Origin: Bryum argenteum
Lineage: Eukaryota > Streptophyta > Bryopsida > Bryales > Bryaceae
DNA length: 64,000 bases
Reading direction: 5' to 3'
Assembly (NCBI GenBank): GCA_037043015.1
Contig: CM073324.1
Coordinates: 26,738,097-26,802,096, forward strand
Made by a program: the position numbers and the translations under genes. The stretch's first letter is position 1. Each line of letters opens with the position of its first letter. Below the pieces are notes generated by a model. That model saw only the letters and a program-made list of their open reading frames with translations. It had not been told where the DNA came from and searched no databases. Of the stretch, positions 1-12,094 are shown in pieces.

Positions 1-750
1 AGATCAACTTTGGTGTAAGATTTACAATGGTATTCATGTATTGGAGAAGTGAAATATGCTCTGAGGAGTTCTACCTTCTTCATCCACCATTGGAATATGA
101 TGTTGCTTTTTGGGTCGAATTCTAATGGAAGACTTGTATTTATAATAGAAACCTTAAATACATATACAAAATAACCTTCCTTTCAACTTTTGTTTTAAAC
201 ACAAACATAGTATTATTATTTAGTGTGTTGCATTTGGTGTATAAATAAAGCCAAAAACTAAAAAATATATTTGATGTGTAACCATTTGTTGTTGCTTTCT
301 GTAAAAGTATATAACGATTATATTACCAATCTAATCATATGAACATGTTGGCAGGACATAGGTTTCCCATAAGAATATTCTATCTTGGTAATTTCCATCT
401 CTTCATTGCTATTTGAAAGGTTTTGAGAGAGAAATTGTTTTCTAGAATACATGTTGAGATGCAAACAATTACATACTTATTTTTCCACATAGATTTTATG
501 AAAAGGTGCAACTTAATTTTAAAGTTGCTCTTGAGAATCTTTTGGACCTCATGGCTCCACCAAGTGTTTCATATATTCATAACACCTCGCGTATGTTTGC
601 ATAACTTCTAAACATTTTACATAATACATACCTCGTCCACATTTCCAACGATTTTGGGTTTCAAGAATATTCCAAAATGTTCAAATATAAATAGATGTCG
701 GAACATTGTAAAAATATAAACACTAACACAACACGTCTTTGAGTGCCGCT
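1..750. other. AT-rich sequence, no gene; dispersed-repeat fragment at left edge
   Basis: No coding structure is seen. Positions 1-140 resemble 7390-7530 and 18830-18930: each has a 'gaggagctat/gttctac..ctcc..cat..acca' block followed by an AT-rich stretch with 'gaattctaatgg'-like text. This suggests a dispersed repeat family with at least three copies in the window. Confidence 0.4.
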
Positions 751-758
751 TTACACAA

Positions 759-1208
759 GGGGCCATTGATGGGGCCAATCCATGGCCAAATCCTCTCTCG
801 TGATTGGTCCAATTCTTGAAATTGGCCTCAAGGGCTTCACATGGGGAGTCAAGATCAATTTTCTGAAATGGGTGGGGGACAAGCTATGACACGGCCCGCG
901 CTCCAAAAGTTGAGAGATACAAGAATGGAAGGCCAATTCATGGCCTAGAGGCTGTTTCTTGATTTCAAAACAAAATCATTATTTCACTAAAATACTTTAA
1001 TGTGAACGAATCAAAAGCATAGAATGTACTCTATAATACAAATTGGCCCCATGGCATTCTTTTTCCTTATACAAATCGGTCCCAAGGGCTTTAACATGGG
1101 GAATGAGCCCACACTTTACTGTTTGTTTAATGTGTTCTTCAAGTGGCCCATGGAGCCAATTGGGCTCAAAATGTGAGTGAACTGGCCTGGAGATTTGTTG
1201 GCCTTGAC
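759..1208. repeat. Dispersed repeat, copy 1 (partner at 40029-40507)
   Basis: The stretch from 'ggggccattgatggggcc' to 'gttggccttgac' aligns in the same orientation with 40029-40507. Shared blocks include 'gcgctccaaaagttgagaga' and 'ttatttcactaaaata'. The sequence is rich in 'ggcca' words. No coding potential and no clear terminal repeats are seen, so the class is unknown. Confidence 0.6.
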
Positions 1209-1249
1209 TCCCCATGTAAAGCGTCCCTAATTCTAATGAGCACGTTGAC

Positions 1250-2378
1250 AATAGGCCCTCTTGTGTAATAAGAAATAATAAAAGAAAATGAGTAAGAGAC
1301 TGAGTAAAAGGGATGCAGGGCCTGCAATGAATGCGAGGCAGGCCTGCATTGAAAGCTCCGCTATGAATGAACTAGCATGTTCATCACTGCCAACAATTTG
1401 AAAACTAACCTCCCTCGAAGCCAACAAGCGCGGGTAGCTAGTGAGGAATGATGGGGACGTCGACCTCGACAATGACAAGTAGATGAGCCGCAAAGATCAA
1501 GTACTACCCCCCAATTGCAATTTCCTTCCAATGTGCAGTACAGTGTAGTTTAGTCGGAGACGCAAGTAAAAGTAAGTCAAAAAGTTGCTCTCACTCATCA
1601 CTTACCCACACCTGGCCGTGCTAGCTAGCCATCGCGCAATCCCAAACTCTTACAGTCATTCTTGCTTGATTCTCTGCTTGTGGCTCTTGAGCAAGAGAAT
1701 TGTGGCGCTTGACTTGAGCAAGCCATGGTAGGGTAATGCATTCACTTGCTGTGATCGCGCTTTGTTTGTACGCCCTGTTTGATTTGTGTGTACTTGCTGG
1801 CAGGCTGATGGTTGCGGGCTGAGGCTCTCGTGACCAAGGTGTTTCCATCATTACTCCTCCTACCGTGATAGTACCGGGTAATCCGTGCCCACTTTTACAA
1901 TTACGCCCCTGCTTTTGCGAAATTCGTCAATCAAGAGCACATGGTTAATCAGAGACGAATTCTTGCACTAGGTAGCGATCTCGCAAGAGAATGCGTGTGA
2001 TTTGCCTCAATGTGTTGTTAGATTAGCAGCTGATCACGATCTGGTGCTGTCGAGTAGGGTTTCAAAGCGTCAACTCTGAATCTCATCAAGACGATTTAAA
2101 CGCTAATGAGTTTCGGATCTCGTCTAGAGTGCTATGTTATGAGCTAATTACTAGATGAGTGTTACAAGTAAGTGTACGCAACGATCGTAGGTTAGATCGC
2201 TCAATCGTTTGACGTTGAGGTTAGGAGAAATAGTTTCTCTTGTTGCTTGTAAGTCGATTCACATGACATGAGTACATTATTCACTGAATTGTGGTGTATT
2301 TTTTTAGAATCAAGGCTCATGCATTGTCATAAGCATATGGAGTAATTGAAGATTGACAAGAGCGTCACTTTTTTAAGC
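1250..2378. other. Intergenic, presumed promoter/5' region of the SLT-like gene
   Basis: No gene is recognised. Only short unsupported open frames are present. The right part should contain the promoter and 5' untranslated region of the plus-strand gene starting near 2379, but no convincing TATA box was identified. Confidence 0.35.
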
Positions 2379-5300
2379 ATGGCGCCGAATATGAAGTTTT
2401 GGGATGATTGGGTGGACGTGGAGGACATGGAGGCAATGTGGAACCATCCGGAGGTGCGAGATGAGTGGCTTCGTGTTGGTGAAGAACGTGGGATGAAGGT
2501 TCACTTGTCGCGGAACTTCGATGGGAAGCCTTATGTTACTCATACTGAGATGAAGGTCAACACGCAGCTTTCTTTCTAATAATTACACTTCTCATGCACC
2601 TTCTCAAAACTTGTTGCAGGTTTGGGGACATGAAGAAACCCGCACCTGTCTTGTATGTTGTGTTCGCAGCTAATTATATCATCTCAAAGTAGCATCAATT
2701 AGATAACCTATTCCGTATCTAGTGAAGCTTTCAGCTTTTAAGTCGATGCCATCCGATATTGCTGAATTGTTAACTAGAGTCTGAATTTGAATGCGACCAG
2801 CACTTGCTACTGGGTTGGTGCGAGTGAAAATTTCAGAAGTCGTCAGCCACTTCATAAGCGTGTGATGTTAGTTCATTGACATGCTGAAGTATTGCAGGGT
2901 ATGGCGGAGATAATCACACGCCGGTACTTCAAGCGACTGGATTTAGTAAGTATCGTAGGTGTGGCTTCAAGCTTGTTTTTGAGGTTGTAGTTTTGTTGAA
3001 GTTGCAGCATGCTCATGGGTGCTGTTGTATGAGCAGGCAATGATATGTGCGATTGCTGAGATTGAGAGCTCACGTCAACCTCTTGCTTACCGCTTCGAGC
3101 CACTACTGAACGAAGCCAGCACTGGGCTTATGCAGACGCTTCAGTCCACAGCCGAGTGGCTCGCAACGTAATCTCCGTCTTGATACCATCTATTCAATAA
3201 GGCTAGCTGAATAGCTCTATCACCTTTTGGCGATAATTCTTCTTGCTTTATTGTTGACTGCTTGGGAAGTTATTTGGACCTTTCGGAGTTCCGAGACCAT
3301 CATCCTTTCTTTTACGGCTCTCTGGTGATGAGTGCAGTGACATGGGCTATCGTGCGTACGCGATTGAAAACGTGTCTGCATTACTGTACCGACCTTTTGT
3401 GAGCGTTTACTTTGGATGTGCCTACTTAAAATGGCTCTCTACTTACGATGGCAAGTGAGTCCCAGTTTCTTCTCTTAATCTCTTATCCAAAAAGTGTTGT
3501 ACATGGTTTTGTACACAATCACGAAGATAATACAACAATTGTGGAATTAGCAACCGTGTCGCTGAAGAATAAGAGATCTATTGTTCTGAAAAATGCAAGT
3601 AGTCGAACCAACAGCATCTTCTGCATGTGTACTTGAAGCTGGAACTGTTAACCTGCAAGGCTCGCTTGTTCAGTCATCTCCATATATGTTGGCTAGGTCT
3701 GACCAGTGTTAATTTTGATGTCTGATGTTGTAGGAAGAGAAGCGAAGAGTTTATGGTCCGTGGGTACAATGGGGGGCCACAAGCTGCAACCAAGACGAGC
3801 ACATTGTCCTACTGGAATAAATACTTGCAAGCCAAACAAAGTCTCCCTGATATGAGGTGATTGTTTACTCATTAAGGTCTCAACGTTGAGTTATGCATAT
3901 GTCGTTCTCTTTCACTCGGAATGTCATTCGGTGAGCCTTGCCTAAAAGTTAGTTGTAGATTACCACAGGATGTACTTGTAAGTCGATCATAGGTACACTT
4001 ATACTCGAGCTGCAACGTTTTAGATTGGTCTTAAATCATGCACAAATTGCAATCTGTCATAATGCACTAAAATTTGATGCATGATTAGCTAATTGAAATT
4101 TAATAATGTAACAGAACCAAGCCGTAAGCATATCGAACCATGAACACTGTCAGATCCCCAACTTTCACTTTAAATGCTTGCGAAGTGTGCTGCAATGTTG
4201 CAGAATGATTCAGGAAGAGGATCGTGACAAATGGGCTTAAGATTACCTTAAGGTGTCATAGTAAGACACTGGAGTGAAGGAGACCTTGATATTGCTGAGC
4301 ACCGTCTAAGGAGCACTTGATTTAATTGTGATCAAATACTGAAACGTGTTGTTGTGGTATGTTATGCTGCAGTGAATCACCAATTATATTCGTAACACCC
4401 GTTCCTTCTGCTCCTCCGTTGCCCATGAGCCCGGTCATCGCTCCTCCTTTGACTAACAAGCTGTCCTCCAGCACGATCATCCCTCCTCCACCTCCCGAGG
4501 CTGCAAGGGTTTCGAGATATCAGCACACAGTACCGAGCAGTGTTGGGGAATCGATGACCACCATCTCCACGACAAGCAGCATTCAGGACGCTATTGCTGA
4601 ACTGAAGGGCGTAAAATTGTCTATAACTCCTAAAGTGGAATCAATGAGCTCAACTTCGACAGATCCTGTTCTGCCACACAAACGCACGAAACCAAAATTT
4701 GGCCCATCGAAAGAGGCCGTCGTTCCACCGAAACCGAAGGCCAGCACCTCAGCAAACGCTCACAGTACGTTGGGAGTCTAATTCTAGTTATTCAAGTCGT
4801 TTGCACCATTGAACCGAATGTTTTTTTGTTGGTGTTTACCCATTTTGGAAAGGGTTTCATTGCACTGAATACGGTTTAAAGCATTAGGGCCCCTAGACTG
4901 AAAACGTATTTTTAACTTAATATTGAATCTCATCTTTGAATGTTTTACAAGTTTAAAATACTTTGTGATGGTCGAGGCTCTAACATCATCCAATCATGCC
5001 TTTGTTTTGTGTTAGAAACGGAATGGACGTACTGGGACGAGAAAGTTTCGCCCGAGGATCTCAATGAGATGTGGCGACATCCTCAAGTGAAAAAGGAGTG
5101 GAGCTCATCAAATGAGAAGCGAGGGCAAGTGAGGTTTGCACGCGATGGAGATCACAGACCTTACTTGACCACAACTGAGTTGAAGGTATTTAAGACATAA
5201 TCATTCACCTCTTTGGAAACTGATGTCACCTGATCAGTTACTCGTTTAAAGAACTGGATTCCCGTTTTCATAAAATTGCTTATAAGCCGATTGTGATAAG

Positions 5301-6170
5301 CTGCTGCTTAATATTTGGATGCAGGCAGTTGTGGAGATAATTGTCTCCAGATACTTTGCTGAACGAGTATCACCAGTACGTATCTCTTCTCGAAATTTTC
5401 ATGCAAATGGTGTGTGTTTGTTGCATCGACTAGTATATTGTGGAGTCTCAGAAGGTCGTGTACACGTTGTTCAGACTCAAAGATTTGCAAATGCCATTGC
5501 TCAGTTTCCCTTCTTGACTTGCGAGAGCAGATAATGTTGCGGACTATAGCGGAGATTAGCAGCAAAAGGCTGCTGCACGGAGCTGATGGACTCTCTGGGT
5601 TGATGCAAACTGCATATCCAACTGCCGCCTGGCTCTACAAGTACTGCACTTCAGCTTGTGATCTAAAATGGGTTTCTATTGACTTCACTTTTTTGAAAAT
5701 CTTCGTTCTGATGCATTGACTTGTATGTGGGATGCAGAGACATGGGCTACAAGGCATATAAGTTGAAATCAAGGGAAAATCTTTCCAATCCTTTCCTGGC
5801 AATGTACTTCGGAGCAGCGTATGTTTGTTGGTTAACGAACTACAGTGGAAGGCATCAAGCTGCACCTGCGCTCTCATTTATTGCTACCATCGAGCTTCGA
5901 TTCATTGTCTAAAATGCTAAATGTTCTTGTAACAGGCCGCGAACAGACGAGTTCGTGTTGCGGGCTTACTATGCAGGTCCCAGTGGCGTGGATGAGCCAG
6001 CAGCTGGAATTTTCTATCAGAAGTATTTGGCCCAGCGTCAACAAGCTCCATCAACACCTCCAACAAAAGCTCCACCAACAGCTACAACAAAAGCTTTAAC
6101 AGCAGCTACGACAAAAGCTCCAACAACAGCTACAACAAAAACGTTCCAGTATGAGCCCTCCTCATCCTGA
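2379..6170 (+). CDS. Two-module SLT/lysozyme-like protein (11 exons, 555 aa)
   Basis: Model: join(2379..2555, 2898..2945, 3037..3167, 3338..3454, 3734..3856, 4373..4764, 5016..5185, 5325..5375, 5531..5640, 5738..5851, 5936..6170). All phases agree and the total is 1668 nt. Two homologous modules are visible. Module 1 (about aa 1-198) starts 'MAPNMKFWDDWVD' and has 'CAIAEIESSRQPLAYRFEP', 'STGLMQT', 'FVSVYFGCAYLKWLSTYDG' and 'RGYNGGP', the pattern of lytic-transglycosylase-like (SLT) proteins known in plants. A Pro/Ser-rich linker covers aa 199-329. Module 2 (about aa 330-514) has 'EWTYWDEKVSPEDLNEMW', 'SGLMQTAYPTAAWLY' and 'FGAAYVCWLTNYSG', but its 'IAEISSKR' lacks the EIES-type acidic pair. 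A Thr/Lys/Ala-rich tail ends the protein. No signal peptide is seen. Whether it cleaves any glycan is unknown; land-plant two-module relatives are known from memory, not checked. ATG 2379 was chosen because the domain starts there; an upstream exon is possible. The intron at 5852-5935 starts with GC. Confidence 0.82.
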
Positions 6171-6919
6171 ACGTAGCTTTGTATGTTATCAGCATTAGCA
6201 TGGTGAACCCTTACGATAGACCAGGAACCGAATTTCTTGCATATGTTTATCAAAGACTGCTGCATGTCGGACTTCGAAACAATAACCATAAAATCCATGT
6301 ATAGCTAAGGAATTGACGACAAACATAAAAACCATTCAGGGAGTGATTGACGATCAATTGTACAACACAAGCTCAGTATATTATAGCATGAAACTATGGA
6401 ATATAAGGTCGTGAACACAAGCATTTTGTATGGAGATTTGAGCTGAATGCTTGCGTGTAGGAAAAGCGCGAGTATGGGAGGTCAGTGGACTACGAGTGCG
6501 CTGTGGAAAGGTACAGATCCAGCATTTCAGCCACCGCCCAACCAATCCATCTGGAGACGATTGTGGGCAACATCTTGACAGGGTCGTTTTGTATAGAAAT
6601 TGTGGCGAGGAACTGGTATGTGCATCGTAATCGGAAAGTCTCTTTCAGTGTTGCAATAGCAAAACAAGCAGGTGGATCGAGTATCTTTTGTGATTAGGTG
6701 TGGACCTTGGTATATAGTTTTGGTAGATTCCATGTGATATTTTTACACCATCGTATGAGTCCTTCCTTTGTTACAGCTACCTCAGAAATGGTGCAATAAA
6801 TAGCTTGACATCATGAGTGTGAGGATGCCGATAATGTGCATGTTGAGTCGATCGCTGAATCACTACTGTTGTGTTGATTGGAAATGTATTATGAAACCCA
6901 GTTGTGTTCTATACTTCAC

Positions 6920-7003
6920 TTGGATGTACTATTTTGGATGTACTATTTTGGATGTACTACTTTGGATGTATTACTTCGGATGTACTATTTTGGATGTACT
7001 AGT
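6920..7003. repeat. 14-bp tandem repeat, six units
   Basis: Consensus 'ttggatgtactatt' occurs six times with one to three substitutions per unit. The unit length is not a multiple of three, so it is unlikely to encode a repeat protein. Confidence 0.85.
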
Positions 7004-7030
7004 TTGGTAGTTAGCTTCATCTTCTGGATT

Positions 7031-7530
7031 TTAACCCTTAAATACGCAATGTGTTGAAAATCAACACAATAGACGTCAAGAAACAACTTTGAAGTGTCGT
7101 AGGTCCTTCCGAAGTCTATTTTGGATTAAATCACTTGGGTTGGGTTCCAAATCAAGTCTAGTTCGTGTGGTAAAAATTGCAGATCCATACAATACAATGT
7201 GAATTAATAGCATGTATTTTAGTGAATGCATCTTTTGTTCTTGGGTTCTCAAACATGGTGCATGTTTTACGTATGTAAGTCAATTATGTGAAACAAAGAG
7301 TACTTTCTCATGAAATTGTTTGCATAATCATGATCTTAAGGTGAAATCTAACAACTTTCTAGTTTGAATATTTTGAATCCAAATACTTTGTAGTATTTGA
7401 TTTGCACTGATGTTGCTACAATAAAAAAATGGATGAACTTTGAGGAGCTATATCTCCTTCATCTACCGTTGGATGTTGACTATATTTTTCTGGGATGGAT
7501 TCCAATTAGAGTGTAGCTCAAGTGTTAGAA
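7031..7530 (+). repeat. Repeat with TTAACCCTTAAA terminus, copy 1
   Basis: It begins 'ttaacccttaaatacgcaat'. The first ~180 bp match the reverse complement of 14739-14919, sharing 'caactttgaag' and 'aatcacttgggtt'. The rightward part resembles 18640-18930 and the left edge of the window. The TTAA-CCC end resembles piggyBac-type termini, but the opposite end was not found, so boundaries are approximate. Confidence 0.5.
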
Positions 7531-7794
7531 ACCTTGACCCAATTGAAGGTTTTTTGAACGTACAACAAGAATTTGAGTGCAAGGGGTGTAGATTTGAACT
7601 ATTTCTCCTTAGTAATAGTTTTGGAAGTTTTCATCAATGGAGGACCTACATAGCTTATCTTCATTTTCATTTATGACACTTTTTTTGAAGAAAGAGTTTT
7701 TGGCTAAAAATACCCCAAGGACGTATAGGGGCTAACTTAGATATCCAGTATCTCAGATAACCTTCACACTTCCATGTCCGAAAACGAAACGCCA

Positions 7795-7905
7795 CTTTAA
7801 AGGAAAATTTCACATTCAAAAGAAAAGCCGACCCGAAAAGAAAAGGCGACCCGAAAAGAAAAGCACGCCCGAAAGGAAAAGTCGGTTTTAAAAGAAAACG
7901 CGGAT
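7795..7905. repeat. Degenerate purine-rich short tandem repeat
   Basis: About five imperfect units of 'gacccgaaaagaaaag' type lie upstream of the ZnT5/MTP12-like gene. No function is evident. Confidence 0.6.
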
Positions 7906-8537
7906 CCCAAAAAAGAACCACAAGCTTCCGTCGTCGCCAGGCCCGGCGAGTATTTGGCGGAGGGCCCAAGGCAATAATAATGCGGACTTTCCGCCTATAA
8001 GAAGGAGCACAGAACAGTCCAGGAAGTGATGCATCACCTTTTCAATTCCAAACATCCAGCAACACAAAACAAACGAGTGAAAAAGACGACTCCAATCCTC
8101 GTACTAGCAATCCATTGCTTGCTGCCATTGTAGTAGAGGCCTCGCAGCACAGCATACAAGCTCGCTCTAACGTAATACCACTTCAACATCTTTCCACTGC
8201 ATCGCCTCGCTGCTATTGCTGCTCCGGCTTTCCATCATGCTGCTCCCGCATTGATCTGCTTACAGTCTCATAGATCTGGTGAAGCGCCAGCCATGGCGCC
8301 TCAACGCAATGCGGAGTCTCCCTTCGCACTGCCTCCTGTTGCCAGCAAGTCCGTTCTCACCCTTGCATTGTCCTAGGGTTCGATCCATCGTCAAGGGTTA
8401 GGATATTGAAATTAGGGCTTTCTTGAAAAGCACTTAAATCTTTGGATCGATCTGACGATGTTTGAATTAGGGTCTAAGGAAAAGATCGCGGTGTAGGGTT
8501 TTGAGTTCGATAAAAATCCGTAGGTGGATCGATATCG

Positions 8538-8679
8538 AGATAGATTGCTGATTTTTGAACCGAATGCTGCGAGTGACATCGCGTCGGAAAGCTCTTAGTA
8601 GGGTTTCGGGATTGGTAGAAGTCAGTTGGCGGATAGATTGCTGATTTTGAACCGAATGCTGCGAGTGATATCGCGTTAG
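8538..8679. repeat. Direct repeat pair in 5' leader region
   Basis: A ~45-bp block 'gatagattgctgattttt..gaaccgaatgctgcgagtga.atcgcgt' occurs at about 8538-8585 and 8632-8678, just upstream of the start codon of the membrane-protein gene. It may lie in its 5' untranslated region. Confidence 0.7.
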
Positions 8680-8829
8680 AGAGGTCTTCAAAACGTGCTT
8701 TCAACAGGCTACAGGACAGGGCACAAGAGAGAGGGCTGCTGTTGAGATCTCTCCCGCAATGCACAGGGAGTAGGGTTTTAAGTGATGTTAGCAAGAGTTC
8801 TGAGGATGGAGGTGTGGTGTTGATGCAGA

Positions 8830-11800
8830 ATGGCACCAATGCACGTAATTCATATAGTGGGACGCTGTTTGCGGCTGGTGTCGGTGTATGCAGCGTACCA
8901 TTACGTGATCGCGCGAGGCGTGTCGTTGACGTTTTTCTGCTTCGTTTGCTTATTGGGCTCAGCGGCGGTGTTTTCCACTCTTCAGACTCCATGGCGAGGC
9001 CGTCCTCTGCCCAACAGCCTGGTACCCTTCATCCTATCACATACCACCAGAATATAATATTACACAACAGTGCCACCATAACATTGCAACAAGAACACAC
9101 TCTTCATTTCATATACGATTAGGCTAAAGGAGTTTTTCTGGTAAGACCCGAGTATTGGTGCTATGATTTCTGATGTTTAAATGAGCCTCAGGGTTACAGA
9201 GGTGCACTAATCCATCAAGTTACAAATTAGTGCCCAAAGTGTAAATACACACGAGGAAAGTGTGTATCATACACTGAATGGACGGATTTATCAATGAGGG
9301 CACCCCATGTAGCAGTGAAAGCATGTCTATGATCTTGATAGAGTCGGCGTGACGGTCACGTGCATGGTGTGGACTAAAAGTGGTCTCGGCTGGGGTGGTG
9401 GTTCATCAGCTCATTCCTGCACTCGTGAACGGAGGTGTGATGGCGTTTTCGCTTTTGTTGTGGGCGAATGGTCTACGCAATTGTGGCCCTGTCAGGTACT
9501 TGAATGTCTTGCTTTCTTCAAGTGGCTGGTCTTGAGCCTTTTCATGTTCCTCATGTGGGTGTAGTATCTTCATTTTATTCGTCAATTTCGTTACTTTTAC
9601 AGATAAGGAGCGTGTCATGTGGGTCATCTTTTAAGCATTTTGTGACCTGAAGGTTCCGGAACTCAGTGCAGAAAAGCATTTGTGATTTTGAGCTGACAGC
9701 ACGCTTATGATTATGGTGACCTTATTTGCTCAGGACTATACTGGGAGAATACGCCGGGGCGGTTCTTGGGGCAATCTCCACTCTTTTATTCAGTAAAAAT
9801 GGTCTCGTTTGGAGGCGGGTATGTTCTCAACTAAGCCATCAATCAGTAACTTCTATGGACTCAAGATTAGAATGCCTAATAGGTCTCAAATAACTGCAAC
9901 ATAGGGCATCAATTAAGCCTTATTCACATGAATAATTCTTCCATCCCATTGTTAAATTTTATCAAATTCCCTCAGAAGTAGTCAACTGAATCGAAGGTTA
10001 AGCAGTACTTAGACTTTGGGGCGTTACAAGCGCTCTTCTTCATCAACATCAATACTTCAGAATCGTCTATTGAGGCTTTCAGGATCGTAACATATGTGTT
10101 TGAAGGATTCAATTAGAACTTAAGATATATCATCCATATCGGCAGAAGATATTGTTACGGATGTAGACTATTTTGTGTCGCACCAAATAGGTCAATGAGT
10201 GTAGAAATTCTTTCGTAATTGGAGTTTCAGAGCTTTACTATCGAAGTGGGTGCTCAGAGTTTCATCGTGTGGTATGCAGATAGGAGGATTACTGGCCATG
10301 TGTGCAGCGTATTATTTCCTCTCACAAGGATGGGCCATGTCAAGCTACTCGCCTTTTTATATCCTCCCCCACTTATTTGATTCCCTCCTTGAATGCAAAT
10401 CTATCAACCCTGTGAGGCGAGAAAGTTATCTGCAATACAGAGTGCATTTTTATTGAGATTGTTCATCTTTGACTTCTAGCTACCTTTTGGATCGACTACA
10501 GTAAAAGTGGAAGCGGTGGAGGCAGAGGAGGGACTCATCAAGTCATCCTCCATGTTACTACCGGCGTTTTCGGGGATCCTAGCAGCCATTCGACGTATCA
10601 TCAGCCGTCGAGAGTACACCAAGGTAGCTTCTCTTTAACATTCTAATAGTAGAATTCTTGAATTCTCGTCGTCTCAAGCAACATCTTAGTTGCATTTCAA
10701 GACCGTGTAAAATCATGATAATCTACAGACTGGACTTTAGCATCGTTGCATGGTACTGTTATCTCAAGGGGATTCTCATATGTGGATACTTGTTCACAGA
10801 GCAATGCCAAGAAGCGGTTGCATGCAGTCACAGTTGCTGCTGCCGCATGCTTCATATTTCCTTTTGCTATGTTCAAGTTGGCTATGGTAAGCAATAAGGT
10901 TGCATCTGTCATATTCTTCAAATTTTGTCTAGTCCGCAATTTCTGAACGTTTTTTTGTTATAATGTTCTCCTTTCGGCCTAGTGCCTGAGCTTCATATGT
11001 TGATCGTGCTGACAGGGAAAGCAACATGTCTCAAATGAGCCCCATGGATCTGCTGCATGGGCATACATAAGCACCATCTTATTTGGCGTTGTTCTGATTT
11101 TTTATGTTGATACATTCGTTGAAGACAGGTATTAGACTTCTGGATATTCCGTGCTTTGGGTCATCACTGAGTGAAACCATTCCAGATTATATTCTTTGGG
11201 CTTAGCTGGGGTTTTATATATAATTTTTCAGGTCCATATGTGCAAGGAAGTGTTCTTGTCATCTAAGTAAGGGTTGTTTGTGGTACTTTTGAGGGTAAAT
11301 TATTTCGCTTTTATCAAGAATGTGTCATAGTTAGAGATTAGTTAGGGAGTTCATCAAAAGCTGCATTTGAGATAAACTATTGCCGCCATTTTACTATCTT
11401 AATTATTAGGAGGATATTATACTCATTCTTTGTGGAATGTGGCAGGTTACACATCGTTGTGGCTTCTCCACTACATATTGTAGTTACAGCAGTAGGCATA
11501 ATCATCTTCGAATATATTTATGGGATGGACTTTTCATTCTTCGGCTTCATCGTTTGCGCCACAGTTCTTGGTTTAGGTGACAATACCACCGTTCTTATCA
11601 TCACTTCCAAAGGAATTGCTACATAGCTGATGAATCAAACCCTAAAAGTCGCACTTCGATTAAGTCCGGGGGGTTTGAGTTGTGCAGGAATATTTGAGGC
11701 AACAGCAACGGACCCAAGTACTCGCGACCTTGACCAAGTGAATGGATTCATGAAGGAAGATCGTCCACCTGTAACTATGTCAGCACTTCCATCATAGATT

Positions 11801-12094
11801 CCAAGGTGAGACGAGGGTCATGAATTATCTTAGTGTCCCAAGTACTCTTGGTTGATACGGACTGGTCAGTTGTATCTCATAGCTTGAGTGCTTCAGGGCC
11901 GAGGCAGACGAAGATCACATAAGCGGGGGCTGTGGAGATCTCCTTCCTGCCTGGCACTTCGTGTAAATTTGAAGACGGACATTTGTTCCAAATCCTCTCA
12001 AACTGCTGCAGATCTGGTCGAATCACTCTTCAAGAGATTCATCGTCTTCTCAGCGTCTCGAAGTCCACTGCAGGTTTGTCCCTCCCATCATTGA
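8830..12094 (+). CDS. ZnT5/MTP12-like multi-pass membrane protein, N-terminal half only
   Basis: Phase-consistent model: join(8830..9021, 9410..9495, 9734..9818, 10280..10411, 10480..10623, 10800..10886, 11016..11128, 11446..11576, 11688..11770, 11897..12094), about 416 aa. Diagnostic blocks are 'LLLWANGLRNCGPVRTILGE' (ZnT5: GLTLCGPLRTLL), 'AKKRLHAVTVAAAACFIFPF' (ZnT5: AKRLQALSHLV), and 'ISTILFGVVLIFYVDTFVED'. These mark the N-terminal membrane region of ZnT5/MSC2/plant MTP12, partners in zinc loading of the secretory pathway. The start has an in-frame stop just upstream (8821-8823). The last exon is basic and weakly supported. The histidine-rich loop and the catalytic cation-diffusion domain expected next are not seen through 19 kb, so the gene is either truncated or continues by a very long intron. 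Exon 2's acceptor (9409) was chosen on phase and alignment length. Confidence 0.68.

Larger units (their letters stand above)
6171..8280. other. Intergenic with repeats, no gene
   Basis: No coding gene is supported. Contents: a 14-bp tandem repeat (6920-7003), a TTAA-bounded repeat copy starting at 7031, a purine-rich repeat at 7795-7905, and, toward 8000-8280, the likely promoter/5' leader of the next gene. Confidence 0.4.

Noticed and set aside
6038-6298. Minus-strand Val/Ala-rich open frame
   Set aside because: Antisense of the Thr/Lys/Ala-rich C-terminal tail of the SLT-like protein.
8742-9122. 126-codon frame overlapping the first exon of the ZnT5/MTP12-like gene
   Set aside because: The alternative frame starting at 8830 encodes a hydrophobic segment that joins exon 2 in phase and to the expected length; the 126-codon frame is hydrophilic and fits neither.
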